From: Entomomonas sp. E2T0
Lineage (GTDB): Bacteria; Pseudomonadota; Gammaproteobacteria; Pseudomonadales; Pseudomonadaceae
Reading direction: 5' to 3'
NCBI RefSeq assembly: GCF_025985425.1
Contig: NZ_CP094972.1
Location: 2,604,001 to 2,668,000, forward strand
DNA length: 64,000 nucleotides
Shown here one piece after another: positions 21,786 to 32,495 of the stretch (position 1 is its first letter; each line of letters begins with the position of its first letter). Below the pieces are notes generated by a model that saw only the letters and a program-made list of their open reading frames with translations, had not been told where the DNA came from and made no database searches. The position numbers were made by a program, and so were the translations under genes.

Positions 21786-21791
21786 AGTTTT

Positions 21792-22160
21792 TTAAACACC
21801 CCAAAGAATCTGTATACCCCAGACAAAAATCACAAACATTAACATGCCACATAGTGCTTGCACTAAGAAGCGAACGCCAGTAGCCCACTTACCTAAAGCC
21901 ATACGTGTTAAATAGTCTGTAGTAATTGTCCACATACCTACCCAAGCATGAACGCTTAAACAAAGTAGTGCTAGTAAACTATAGGTACGCATCCATTTAT
22001 TGTGGAAAAGACTATACCATTGTGAATAGTCAAGATTAGGGTTACAAATAACAAAACCTACTAAAAAAACAAAGTATGTTGCCAAAATAACGGCCGATAC
22101 ACGCTGTGCCATCCAATCGAATAAGCCTGAGCGTGAAAAATTCGTGACATTAGTTACCAT
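21792..22160 (-). CDS. sdhD: Succinate dehydrogenase membrane anchor SdhD
   Basis: 122 aa hydrophobic anchor with three transmembrane helices. The ATG at 22160 (MVTNVTNFSRSGLFDWM) fits the Pseudomonas family start and has GGAG 10 bases upstream. An upstream GTG at 22169 lies too close to that site. The histidine in LSVHAWVGMWTITTDY is the candidate heme b ligand or neighbour. It overlaps the end of sdhC by 7 bases. Confidence 0.94.
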   Translation of the reverse strand: MVTNVTNFSRSGLFDWMAQRVSAVILATYFVFLVGFVICNPNLDYSQWYSLFHNKWMRTYSLLALLCLSVHAWVGMWTITTDYLTRMALGKWATGVRFLVQALCGMLMFVIFVWGIQILWGV

Positions 22161-22543
22161 ATTATCCACACTCCTGCAATCACGATAAGGATTACTGAAA
22201 CGATTAATACTACTTTAGCACCGAAACGGCCACCCTCAAGAGATTCACCAATACCTAAGTCCATAATCAAATGACGAATGCCTGCAACTAAGTGATAAAT
22301 TAACGCAGAGAGCATACCCCAAACGATAAACTTCACAAAAAAGTTAGACATCCACGATTTAACTGTGGCAAAGCCTTCTGGACCAGATAGTGATCTATCC
22401 AGTAAGAAAAGCGCGATAACAAGTGAAACAAAAAGGATAACACCAGAGATACGGTGCAGAATGGACGCATAAGCTGTAATAGGTAGCTTGATAGTCCGAA
22501 GATCAAGATTTACGGGTCGTTGGCTATTCACGTTTCTATTCAT
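22154..22543 (-). CDS. sdhC: Succinate dehydrogenase cytochrome b556 subunit SdhC
   Basis: 129 aa membrane subunit with three helices. RPVNLDLRTIKLPITAYASILHR is the conserved N-terminal SdhC segment (quinone-site Ser and Arg), and GIRHLIMDLG supplies the heme b ligand histidine. It is the first gene of the sdhCDAB-suc cluster. A near-consensus promoter lies about 110 bases upstream. Confidence 0.95.
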   Translation of the reverse strand: MNRNVNSQRPVNLDLRTIKLPITAYASILHRISGVILFVSLVIALFLLDRSLSGPEGFATVKSWMSNFFVKFIVWGMLSALIYHLVAGIRHLIMDLGIGESLEGGRFGAKVVLIVSVILIVIAGVWIIW

Positions 22544-22653
22544 CTTTATAAGCCCCTTAAGTGGGAGCGGTTATTGGAAAGAATTAAACTACTCAAAGGT
22601 CAATATTATTAGCTTTGATTAACCTCACCGCCTTATGTGGCAGATAGCCGCAC

Positions 22654-22682
22654 AGTATAGTCGGTTATTTCTATATTGACAA
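22654..22682 (-). promoter_or_regulatory. Predicted sdhC promoter
   Basis: On the minus strand TTGTCA (22682-22677), a 17-base spacer and TATACT (22659-22654) form a strong sigma-70 promoter, giving a leader of about 105 bases before sdhC. The 309-base gap 22544-22852 otherwise holds the leader on its left side and the secF terminator on its right; no gene was seen in it. No clear regulator site was identified. Confidence 0.7.
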
Positions 22683-22797
22683 CTAGATATATGGTTAAGT
22701 TCACTATTTTATTTATATTTTCAGTTATTTCCCCCTCCCTTTGTCGTATTACTGTTTTTATTACCTAAGACGAGAAATTTACTTATTATAACTGATT

Positions 22798-22833
22798 AAA
22801 AAAAAACTTCCCTATAAAAATATAGGGAAGTTT
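22798..22833 (-). terminator. Terminator after secF
   Basis: Perfect 13-bp stem AAACTTCCCTATA / TATAGGGAAGTTT with a 4-base loop, followed on the minus strand by a run of nine T residues that begins inside the stem. It closes the queA-tgt-yajC-secDF operon. Confidence 0.88.
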
Positions 22834-22852
22834 AATTATTATTACACTAATA

Positions 22853-23788
22853 TTAAGGATGTTGCTCTTTAAGATCTTGTGAGCTAGGTGGTGGCAGCAA
22901 ATCTTCACGAGTTAATTTTAACCACACTAACACGGGACCTGCTATATAAATAGAAGAATAAGTACCTACAAATACACCAATTAACATAACCAATGCAAAA
23001 CCACCTAAAGATGGACCGCCAAAGATTAATAAGGCAATCAGCGCCATAGCCGTTGAAGTTGAAGTAGCTATGGTTCTTAGCAAGGTTTGTGTAACAGAAA
23101 CATCAATATTCTCAATAATATCTGCTTTACGTAATACACGGAAATTCTCGCGAACACGATCATAAATAATAATCGTATCATTCAAGGAATAACCTATCAT
23201 GGCTAATATTGCAGCAAATACTGTTAAATCTACAGGTATTTGGAAAAAAGCAATAACCCCAAGCGTTACAATTAAATCGTGGAATAATGAAGCAATAGCA
23301 CCTAAACCAAATTTCCATTGGAAACGAAATGCTAAATAAATCAGAATACCTGCTAATGCTAATAAACAGGCAATCCCCCCTTTATCCAAAAGCTCTTTAC
23401 CAACCTGTGCACCTACAGTCTCCGCACTAATTAGTTCAAACTTATTATCAGGGTCTATACGATGTAATTTAGCAGCTACTAAATTACCAACATTTGCTTC
23501 ATCATTTTTTAAACGAATTAACACACTGTTGGTAGAACCAAAGCTTTGCACAATCGCATCATCAAACTTTTGCTCTTGTCCTGGCTCTGCAGTAGCTAAC
23601 TCTAAACGAATTTTTTCTAAATCAGCTGGTTTTTCATAGAGTAATTCAATAGAAGTACCCCCTGTAAAATCCAAACCAAGATTTAAACCCTTATGAAACA
23701 GACTTACTAAACCTACAATAGTAATAAGTACCGTAATGACAAAAGCAACATTACGGATTTTCATAAAATGAATAGTGGACTTAATCAT
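22853..23788 (-). CDS. secF: Protein translocase subunit SecF
   Basis: 311 aa six-helix inner membrane protein that works with SecD to finish Sec-dependent export using the proton gradient. GLNLGLDFTGGTSIELLYE in the N-terminal periplasmic region is the family signature. The helical part contains ALAGILIYLAFRF and YSLNDTIIIYDRVREN, the conserved segment holding the proton-path aspartate. It lies 12 bases after secD and is followed by a terminator. Confidence 0.97.
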   Translation of the reverse strand: MIKSTIHFMKIRNVAFVITVLITIVGLVSLFHKGLNLGLDFTGGTSIELLYEKPADLEKIRLELATAEPGQEQKFDDAIVQSFGSTNSVLIRLKNDEANVGNLVAAKLHRIDPDNKFELISAETVGAQVGKELLDKGGIACLLALAGILIYLAFRFQWKFGLGAIASLFHDLIVTLGVIAFFQIPVDLTVFAAILAMIGYSLNDTIIIYDRVRENFRVLRKADIIENIDVSVTQTLLRTIATSTSTAMALIALLIFGGPSLGGFALVMLIGVFVGTYSSIYIAGPVLVWLKLTREDLLPPPSSQDLKEQHP

Positions 23789-23800
23789 AGTAATATCACC

Positions 23801-25654
23801 TTATATCCACAATTTCTTAACATTACGACCACCAAACAGCAAGTTCACAATACCACGTGTAACCATTACGGCTGTAAATAAGGAGGTAATAATACCCAGT
23901 GAAAGTGTTACCGCGAAGCCTTTGATTGGCCCCGTACCCATTTGGAATAAGATAGCCCCTACCAATAATGTAGTTAAGTTACTATCTATAATTGCTGTAT
24001 AGGCACGGTCAAAACCTTCATGTATTGCTCTTTGTACTGATAAACCATTATTTAACTCTTCTCGAATACGAGAATAAATCAGTACGTTAGCATCAATCGC
24101 CATACCCAATGTCAGTACAATACCTGCGATACCTGGTAAGGTGAGTGTTGCACCGATAATTGAAAGCAGTCCAGTTAATAATACTAAGTTGAACGCTAAA
24201 GCTACGGTAGCAATTATGCCAAAGAACTTGTAAATGATGACCATAAAGATAGCAATTAAGATCATTGCCCAAATAGTCGAATCAATACCCATTTTGATAT
24301 TTTCTTCACCTAGACTTGGACCTAAAGTACGCTCTTCAACAAAGTGCATAGGTGCTGCTAAACCACCAGCCCTTAATAATAAGGCTAGCTCTGAAGCTTC
24401 TTTAGTAGATTTAGAACCAGAAATTACAAAACGACTACTTAATACATCGCGAATAGTCGCCAAGCTAATAATTTTTCTATCTTCTATATAAGCTTGTACA
24501 GCTTTTTCTTTATTACTACCCTCTTCTTTCACATAGTGAGTAATTGGGCGTTGCTCAATAAAGATTACTGCCATGCTACGCCCAACATTGCCTTGGGTAG
24601 CTTTGAACATTAAATCGCCACCATGACCATCTAACTCAATTTCTACTTGTGGTTGATTATTACGTTGATCGAAACCTACTTTAGCACTGGAAACTTGATC
24701 ACCTGTAATAATTACTGCACGTTCTAATGCAACTGGTCGACCTTCAAAATCAAACTGTTCCGTAGAAATAGCAGGATCATCAGGCTTAGCCGCTAAACGA
24801 AACTCTAAGTTAGCTGTTTTACCTAAAATACGTTTTGCTTCAGCGGTATCTTGCACACCTGGCAGTTCTACCACAATACGATTAGAACCTTGTTGCTGCA
24901 CAATAGGCTCTGCAACACCTAACTCATTAACACGATTACGAACAGTTTGTAAGTTTTGGGAAACAGCATACTCTGATAAGTCAGAGATAATACTAGGCGA
25001 CATTACTAATTTAAGTACTTGAGCCCCTTCTTCCGCAACTGTTGTAATAGTAAATTGATTAAATTTACCAGTAATTAGTGTTTCAGCCTTAGCTGCTGTC
25101 TCTGCGTCTGCAAAGCTAAATTGAATACTGCTATCTTTACTAGGAATACTACGATAACGAATACGCTCTTCACGTAATAAGTTTCTGATTTCGCCATCAT
25201 ACATATTAAGACGTGTTTTAATGGCTCTATCCATATCCACTTCAAGCAAGAAGTGAACACCACCAGATAGGTCAAGTCCTAACTTCATAGGACGCGCACC
25301 TATTTTCGTTAACCATGCGGGGGTAGTAGGTGCTAAGTTTAAAGCCACTACATAATCATCACCTAATGCTTTTTGTAAAGCTGCTTTTGCAGGTAACTGA
25401 CTAGCTAATTTAGTTAGTCTAATTAAAACACCATCTTTTTTCTCAATAGCTACTGACTTTGCTTCAATATTAGCATTTTTTAAAATCTGTTCAATTTTAG
25501 TTACAGTAGCGTCATTAATTTCTAAGTTTACATCAGTACCCGTAATTTGAACGGCAGGATCGTCAGGATACAGATTTGGTGCAGAGTATAATAATCCTAT
25601 AGTCAACACGACTAAGATTAAGATATATTTCCATAAAGGATATTTGTTAAGCAT
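23801..25654 (-). CDS. secD: Protein translocase subunit SecD
   Basis: 617 aa six-helix partner of SecF with a large periplasmic domain that helps pull exported proteins across the membrane. The ATG at 25654 (MLNKYPLWKYILIL) matches the family start; a second ATG four codons upstream is possible, and neither has a strong ribosome-binding site. GLDLSGGVHFLLEVD (P1 region) and LTLGMAIDANVLIYSRIREE near the C-terminus, with its proton-path aspartate, are hallmarks. It sits between yajC and secF. Confidence 0.96.
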   Translation of the reverse strand: MLNKYPLWKYILILVVLTIGLLYSAPNLYPDDPAVQITGTDVNLEINDATVTKIEQILKNANIEAKSVAIEKKDGVLIRLTKLASQLPAKAALQKALGDDYVVALNLAPTTPAWLTKIGARPMKLGLDLSGGVHFLLEVDMDRAIKTRLNMYDGEIRNLLREERIRYRSIPSKDSSIQFSFADAETAAKAETLITGKFNQFTITTVAEEGAQVLKLVMSPSIISDLSEYAVSQNLQTVRNRVNELGVAEPIVQQQGSNRIVVELPGVQDTAEAKRILGKTANLEFRLAAKPDDPAISTEQFDFEGRPVALERAVIITGDQVSSAKVGFDQRNNQPQVEIELDGHGGDLMFKATQGNVGRSMAVIFIEQRPITHYVKEEGSNKEKAVQAYIEDRKIISLATIRDVLSSRFVISGSKSTKEASELALLLRAGGLAAPMHFVEERTLGPSLGEENIKMGIDSTIWAMILIAIFMVIIYKFFGIIATVALAFNLVLLTGLLSIIGATLTLPGIAGIVLTLGMAIDANVLIYSRIREELNNGLSVQRAIHEGFDRAYTAIIDSNLTTLLVGAILFQMGTGPIKGFAVTLSLGIITSLFTAVMVTRGIVNLLFGGRNVKKLWI

Positions 25655-25728
25655 GATGCCAACCATCTATCAAAAAAATAATAAACACTATGATTAAATA
25701 TTTTATATAACCATAATGTCAGTTGTTA

Positions 25729-26076
25729 TTATTCATCAATCGCTTTTAAAGTACCTTTAGGCAAGGTTGCAGCAATTGCTGATTTTTGAAATTTTAACTG
25801 TACATTATCTGATACAGCTAATACGATAAACTCATCAGATACTTTTACTATTCTACCTGCAATACCACCTGTGGTAAGTACCTCGTCACCCTTTTGTAAA
25901 GAACCTAATAAATTACGGTGTTCTTTACCACGCTTCATTTGCGGACGTAGAATCATAAAGTAAAAAATAACGATAAAACCGCCTAGGAATATCCATGTAA
26001 ACATGCCATTAGGATCACCTGCAGCACCCGTTGTTGCTGCTTGTTGAGCATAAGCAGAGGAAATAAAAAAACTCAT
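25729..26076 (-). CDS. yajC: Preprotein translocase subunit YajC
   Basis: 115 aa single-pass protein associated with SecDF. The hydrophobic helix is at about 29-45 (WIFLGGFIVIFYFMILRPQ) and is followed by the conserved MILRPQMKR segment and a small cytoplasmic domain (KGDEVLTTGGIAGRI). An AAGGAG ribosome-binding site precedes the ATG. It sits between tgt and secD, the normal order. Confidence 0.95.
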   Translation of the reverse strand: MSFFISSAYAQQAATTGAAGDPNGMFTWIFLGGFIVIFYFMILRPQMKRGKEHRNLLGSLQKGDEVLTTGGIAGRIVKVSDEFIVLAVSDNVQLKFQKSAIAATLPKGTLKAIDE

Positions 26077-26108
26077 AAATTACAACTCCTTAACACAAAA
26101 ATGCGGAT

Positions 26109-27236
<1,128 letters not shown>

Positions 27237-27246
27237 TTAACCTTCC

Positions 27247-28275
27247 TTATGCCTTTGGATTACGAGTAATAAACATCGCATCCCCATAACTAAAAAACCT
27301 ATATTGTTCTGCTACAGCAACTTTATATGCTTCCATTACAGCATCATAACCTGCAAAAGCAGACACCAACATTAATAAAGTAGACTCAGGCAGATGAAAG
27401 TTAGTCACTAACGCATCTACCACATGAAACGGTTTACCTGGATATAGAAAGATGTCAGTATCACCACTAAAAGGTTTTAACTCCCCCTCTAAAGCGGCTG
27501 TTTCCAACGAACGCACACTGGTAGTCCCTACCGCAATAACTCGTCCGCCTCTTTTCTTACAATCCTTTATAACCTTTACTACTTGTGCTGAAACCTCCAA
27601 CCACTCTTTATGCATATGGTGATCTTCAATAGTTTCCACTCGTACAGGCTGAAAAGTACCTGCACCTACATGCAATGTCACAAAAGCAGTATCTATACCT
27701 TTTTCTTTAATTGCAGCTAATAATGCTTCATCAAAATGTAGTCCTGCTGTAGGAGCCGCAACAGCACCCTCATTTTTCGCATAGACTGTTTGATAACGTT
27801 GCTTATCTGCTAATTCATCACTGCGATCAATATAAGGCGGTAATGGAACATGTCCAATTTGCTCTAATATTTCTAATACGGGTTGGTTAAAAACCAATTC
27901 AAATAACGAACCATGTCTTGCTAACATAGTAGCCTGTATTTGCTCATTAAATACTATGACTGTTTCTTCTTTAGGGGCTTTACTTGCTTTTACATGCGCA
28001 AGCACCTTATAGGTATCCAATAATCGTTCAATCAATACCTCGACTTTGCCACCCGTTTCTTTTTGGCCAAACAAACGTGCGGCAATTACCTTAGTATTAT
28101 TAAATACCATTAAATCACCAGTATTAAGATAACTTAATAAATCTGTAAAATGCTTATGATCAATCTTTCCTGATGGGCCATCAAGAACAAGCAAACGGCT
28201 AGCTGTCCTGTTTTGTAAAGGATAACGAGCGATTAAATTATCTGGCAATTCAAAATTAAAATCAGCAACACGCAT
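27247..28275 (-). CDS. queA: S-adenosylmethionine:tRNA ribosyltransferase-isomerase QueA
   Basis: 342 aa enzyme that adds the ribosyl part of SAM to preQ1 in tRNA, forming epoxyqueuosine. Family landmarks include [27 protein letters not shown] near 160, [11 protein letters not shown] near 190 and [10 protein letters not shown]. It is the first gene of the queA-tgt-yajC-secDF operon. Confidence 0.97.
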   Translation of the reverse strand: MRVADFNFELPDNLIARYPLQNRTASRLLVLDGPSGKIDHKHFTDLLSYLNTGDLMVFNNTKVIAARLFGQKETGGKVEVLIERLLDTYKVLAHVKASKAPKEETVIVFNEQIQATMLARHGSLFELVFNQPVLEILEQIGHVPLPPYIDRSDELADKQRYQTVYAKNEGAVAAPTAGLHFDEALLAAIKEKGIDTAFVTLHVGAGTFQPVRVETIEDHHMHKEWLEVSAQVVKVIKDCKKRGGRVIAVGTTSVRSLETAALEGELKPFSGDTDIFLYPGKPFHVVDALVTNFHLPESTLLMLVSAFAGYDAVMEAYKVAVAEQYRFFSYGDAMFITRNPKA

Positions 28276-28372
28276 GGATAGAAATAATGCTTAACAAAAA
28301 ATAAGGCGCAATGGTAACGATGATTGAATACAACAACAAGTAAAGAATAATAATTTTACAATTAAATTGGCA

Positions 28373-29845
28373 TTATTGCTGTTTTTTCTGCAATGATGTA
28401 TCAATCTTATTATCTATTTGCTCTAATAAATAAGGATAAAAAGGATTAGCAGAAGCACGCAATAGATTATCTAAACTTGTCACTAACACTCCTCTTTCTC
28501 CACGAATAGCTAATACGCCTATGCTAATACCAAATTCTGCTCGTTTTTCTGGATAACGTCCATAAAGCGAATCAGACTCTGGAAATGGTAAGGCAATATG
28601 TGAAAGTGAATAAATATCCGCTGGATAATCTAAACCCAAATCATAAATCTGCTGTTCTGTTTGTAAAGGCTTAGTAATATAAGCCACCGCCTCATTAGTA
28701 TCTGGAGACTTATTAGTAATAACCGTTGTTTGATATATTCTTGGTGGCTTAGGTAATAACTCAGTAACTGCATTATAGGCTTTATCTTTTAATAGCGGCC
28801 CCAATTTGACAGTCTTATTTACATCAAACAATACCAACTCATGATGAGTATTCGATAACAAATTATAAAGCGTTATTACTGAATGAGCAGTAACTGTACT
28901 ATCTACCACAGATTGAAATGTTAATATGGGAGGCAGTTGCGCTATTTTTTCATCTCCAATATTCAGTAAACGTTTCTGTAAGGCATTGATTAGCTCATAA
29001 GACTGGCGCGCACCATTAACAGGGAAAGAGTTATATTTAAATGGATTATATTCAGCCACTAGATCAATCCACGCAGCTTTAGCAAAAGGAGGAAATATTG
29101 AAGGTAAACCTGCTAGACCAGCAAAACGAGCAAAACTAGTTACCCCTATCATAGGAGATATTAAAATAACCTGATCAGGTTTTGCTAACTGAGAATTATC
29201 AAGCGCGTCTAATGTATAAATTAATGCTAATGCACCACCATTAGAATAACCTACAATATGAAAGGGTTGTGATGGCTCAATATAACGTTGTGCCTCTCTA
29301 ACAGCTAGACGTGTAGCTGCCAACCAGTCCTCCCAATGCACTTCTGTCAAAGCACCTGGAACTGTACCATGTGCGGGCATTCGAACAGCTACTACGACAA
29401 ACCCTCGCCTTTGATAGTGGAATGCTATATTTCTTAAACTATAAGGAGAGTCCGTTAAACCATGCAATAAAACCACTGCACCGCTGGGCTTACCTTCAGG
29501 TTTTAATAAAAAAGAACGATTCCAATTTTGTTTAAAGTGTTCTGGATAAATTGAACTATTTATTGCATAACGGTTTAATGCATATCGACCATCATTATGC
29601 ATTTTATCAGTTACTTTATTTTTTAGTTCATCAAATACTTGTTGTTCTGCTTTTAAATAACCCTGCCAATCTGTTCTATCAATTTGTCTAGCAGTCAGCT
29701 CATGGAGAGTTACTGTATGCCACAGTTCTAAAGGAGCCCCTCGCTGCGTATCATAAATACGAATGATTAAAAGTGTTATGACAATAACAATAACAGCCCT
29801 AGTTATTCGTCTAAACCATCTTTTTAACCAACGAGGAGTTCGCAT
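28373..29845 (-). CDS. Membrane-anchored alpha/beta hydrolase
   Basis: 490 aa. A basic N-terminus and one hydrophobic helix (about 17-30) anchor a large, probably periplasmic hydrolase. The catalytic triad can be read as S201 (GYSNGG), D315 (VVDSTV) and H416 (SLSHIALPFP), with the oxyanion HG at 128-129. The lid between D315 and H416 is about 100 residues, longer than in simple lipases. The substrate is unknown; an esterase or lysophospholipase acting on envelope lipids is possible. It is a single gene downstream of and co-oriented with the envelope genes at 30-32 kb. Confidence 0.75.
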   Translation of the reverse strand: MRTPRWLKRWFRRITRAVIVIVITLLIIRIYDTQRGAPLELWHTVTLHELTARQIDRTDWQGYLKAEQQVFDELKNKVTDKMHNDGRYALNRYAINSSIYPEHFKQNWNRSFLLKPEGKPSGAVVLLHGLTDSPYSLRNIAFHYQRRGFVVVAVRMPAHGTVPGALTEVHWEDWLAATRLAVREAQRYIEPSQPFHIVGYSNGGALALIYTLDALDNSQLAKPDQVILISPMIGVTSFARFAGLAGLPSIFPPFAKAAWIDLVAEYNPFKYNSFPVNGARQSYELINALQKRLLNIGDEKIAQLPPILTFQSVVDSTVTAHSVITLYNLLSNTHHELVLFDVNKTVKLGPLLKDKAYNAVTELLPKPPRIYQTTVITNKSPDTNEAVAYITKPLQTEQQIYDLGLDYPADIYSLSHIALPFPESDSLYGRYPEKRAEFGISIGVLAIRGERGVLVTSLDNLLRASANPFYPYLLEQIDNKIDTSLQKKQQ

Positions 29846-30063
29846 TTAATTGTTATTCCATAGATCTGTATTTTTATGTAAAACGCCCTTTTCTCAATCT
29901 AAGGGATATAACTATCATATCATTGTAAGTTTGTTTTATTTAAGCCGATAAAAAGTAATCCTTAGAGATCGATTCACATTCAAATCATATAATAGTTTAT
30001 TATTAATTATTCTACTTAAAATTTTTAAGGTATTTAATTCAATAATGTCACTGTATTGACATT

Positions 30064-30828
30064 CTATTCTACAGTTTCTTTTATTACATCTTTAACTAAC
30101 TTACCTGTATCATCCCAATGACTCCAACGTTCTACTCGTTGATCTTCTTTATAGCGACCAGCTTCTTTTTTCCTACCATTACCATACCAATAAATCCAAA
30201 CACCTTCCCTTTTATCAGTTTTGTAATAGCCTTTTTGCATTCTTCTACCATTTTGGTACCATACGGTCCACTGTCCTTCTTTTAGCCCTTCTTTATAGTG
30301 ACCTGATGATTTCTTTTGACCATTTTCATACCAAGATACCCATAAGCCTTTTCGTTGTCCTTGGTCAAATACACCCTTTTGTTCAACTTGGCCATTTTTA
30401 AACCAGACAATTAACAAACCATTAACATCCATATGGTCATAATTTACCGCATCAAAATTTTGATGTTTAGCCTGTTCTATATTAGTAATTAAATAGGGAT
30501 CTGTTCTTTTTTCACCTGAATTATAAAAATCTTGGATAATAAAAAACATACCCTTTTGCCCTTTATCAATTCGATAAAAATCATCACCTTGTACTAAAAT
30601 GTGTAATACCACTTGATTGGCATGTTGATCTATATTTTTATTATCATCTGTCTCAACTACTTCGCTAACAACGACTGACTCACTTTCAATGACACTTTCT
30701 TGTTCACTGTTAGCTTTATTGGCTGTAATAGATTCTTTTTCTGTAACAGTAGTTGTCTGTTCTTGAGCATAACTCACTGTATTACTAACACTTAAACAAA
30801 TAAATACAGTGACTAACAACTTTTTCAT
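30064..30828 (-). CDS. Exported MORN-like (YwqK-type) repeat protein
   Basis: 254 aa. A signal peptide (MKKLLVTVFICLSVSNTVSYA) is followed by a Ser/Thr/Glu-rich spacer to about residue 65. A globular segment leads into about five tandem repeats of roughly 23 residues from about 140, of the type G-x-W-x-x-W-Y-x-N-G-x-x-x-x-x-G-x-Y-K, for example KEGQWTVWYQNGRRMQKGYYK. This is the MORN/YwqK-like pattern that databases often label antitoxin. Nothing nearby looks like a toxin, and an exported structural or binding role fits better. Confidence 0.75.
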   Translation of the reverse strand: MKKLLVTVFICLSVSNTVSYAQEQTTTVTEKESITANKANSEQESVIESESVVVSEVVETDDNKNIDQHANQVVLHILVQGDDFYRIDKGQKGMFFIIQDFYNSGEKRTDPYLITNIEQAKHQNFDAVNYDHMDVNGLLIVWFKNGQVEQKGVFDQGQRKGLWVSWYENGQKKSSGHYKEGLKEGQWTVWYQNGRRMQKGYYKTDKREGVWIYWYGNGRKKEAGRYKEDQRVERWSHWDDTGKLVKDVIKETVE

Positions 30829-31004
30829 TTCACTAAATTCCCATCAAAATAATTGATCTATTTAACTTAATATCAGTTATTTCATTAATATTAGTGACAA
30901 TCATCTATCTCTCAACTCTTATAATTTCTAGCAGTAACTTAGCCTACAGTTTAATAAACTCAATTTAAACTGATCATATTTTTAGCTAATAATAAAACAA
31001 AAAA

Positions 31005-31628
31005 TTAATTATTTTTCTGATAATTTGTTACTGCATATAAATTGGCTAACGTAGCTATATCCCTATCTTGCTTTTGAACAATAATTAATTCAACACGTCT
31101 ATTTTGCTCACGGCCTTTTGAAGTTTTATTAGTAGTAATTGGTTGATTAGAGCCTACACCTGTAGAAAAAACCTGTCTACGTGGTAATCCTGCTACATTA
31201 AACACTGAACCAACACTCTTAGCTCTCTTTAAACTCAGTTCATTATTAACAGCTGCCCCACCTGTATCATCAGTATGTCCTACAATAACTACCACACTAT
31301 TAGTGTCTTGCTTCACTAATTTAGCAATCTTAGTTAATGGTGTTAATGTCACTGGTAATAAAACATCTTGCCGCTTAGCATTAAAGCTAGCATTTACAGG
31401 CATAACAATTACAATGCTATCACCCCTTGTTTCCATTACAAATTTAGAGCCTGCTATCGCTTGTTTAACCATAGCTTCATTAATCGAGGTAGAGGTATAA
31501 GTTACTCCACCCCTTTTTACTTGAATAACCTGTTGTTGAGGCTCTGGGCTAGAACAGCCAGTAGCAGTTAAGAGACTTGTTAATAACACACTAGCCATCA
31601 CAGCTTTCATTGAATTAAATATAGGCAT
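31005..31628 (-). CDS. OmpA-domain outer membrane lipoprotein
   Basis: 207 aa. The N-terminus ends in a lipobox LTATGC, so the mature protein should be lipidated and, with Ser-Ser after the cysteine, sent to the outer membrane. The C-terminal OmpA-like peptidoglycan-binding domain (about 85-195) has VVIVGHTDDTGG, NNELSLKRAKSV and GREQNRRVELI, including the diaminopimelate-binding Asp and Arg. There is no Pal-type operon around it. A second ATG at 31610 would also leave a working signal peptide. Confidence 0.85.
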   Translation of the reverse strand: MPIFNSMKAVMASVLLTSLLTATGCSSPEPQQQVIQVKRGGVTYTSTSINEAMVKQAIAGSKFVMETRGDSIVIVMPVNASFNAKRQDVLLPVTLTPLTKIAKLVKQDTNSVVVIVGHTDDTGGAAVNNELSLKRAKSVGSVFNVAGLPRRQVFSTGVGSNQPITTNKTSKGREQNRRVELIIVQKQDRDIATLANLYAVTNYQKNN

Positions 31629-31791
31629 AATACTTTCAGGGCAAATTAAGGATGTTTTCAGGATATTATAAATCGTAACATCCTATCACATCCTAGTCAT
31701 TGATTTAAGTTTAGTTATATTCATTTTGTAACAAAGCATTCAGCATATTACCAACCTAAATGTATAAACCCTTATAAGCTATGTGACAGCG

Positions 31792-32403
31792 CTATTTATA
31801 GTAACGATAATGACCAATCATTTGCCAGTCAAATAACACATCCTCTTCTTGTGCGCCCCAACCTATGTTATGAATAATCAGTGGTCGTGTTTCATTGTCA
31901 TTCATATTAGTTGATACAATACCAATATGAGGTCGACCATTATCCAAACGCCATGAAACAATATCACCTGCCTGATAATCTTGAGATTGCTGAGTAATTG
32001 GTAAACTTTTTCCTTGACGCTTAAAAAATACTTCTAAGTTTGGTACACGGCGGTGGTCTATATTTTTATCAGGCTTAGTTAATCCCCATGTTTTAGGGTA
32101 TACCGCAAACTGCTGACGCATATCTTCATGAACCAACTGCTGTAAGTCGACCTTATGACTACTTCTTAAAGCTCGAATTACCACATCGGTACAAACACCC
32201 CGTATTAATGGAATATCACCCATTGGATAAGCTAATAATGTATAGCTAGGATCATATATAAGGGTTTTACCTACTTGATCTTGAGCAGCTGTTGCTATTT
32301 GAACATTATTAGCCCAACTAAAAATAGGCAAACAAATCAAAATAACAATAATACCCTTCAACCAATGTAATATTCTTAACTCCTTTCCCTTGACGCTTAT
32401 CAT
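31792..32403 (-). CDS. DUF1287 secreted protein (NlpC/P60-like Cys-His pattern)
   Basis: 203 aa. A hydrophobic signal segment (about 14-31) precedes a domain with the DUF1287 hallmarks: RGVCTDVVIRALR, NIDHRRVPNLEVFF, GDIVSWRLDNGRPHIGIV and a closing IIHNIGWG. The conserved Cys and His resemble the catalytic pair of NlpC/P60-like peptidases or amidases, so a cell-wall-related role is plausible but unproven. It is divergent from miaE with a short AT-rich gap between them. Confidence 0.8.
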   Translation of the reverse strand: MISVKGKELRILHWLKGIIVILICLPIFSWANNVQIATAAQDQVGKTLIYDPSYTLLAYPMGDIPLIRGVCTDVVIRALRSSHKVDLQQLVHEDMRQQFAVYPKTWGLTKPDKNIDHRRVPNLEVFFKRQGKSLPITQQSQDYQAGDIVSWRLDNGRPHIGIVSTNMNDNETRPLIIHNIGWGAQEEDVLFDWQMIGHYRYYK

Positions 32404-32495
32404 CTATCATTTACTCTTTATAAAAACCCACTTTATGTTTTAATAGTAAGAATGCTAAAATTCTATACTTTCAATCAATTAATTATATTTTAATA

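Noticed and set aside
30044-30063. Hairpin AATGTCA / TGACATT after the MORN-like gene as terminator
   Set aside because: Only a 7-bp AT-rich stem without a U run; not strong enough to list.
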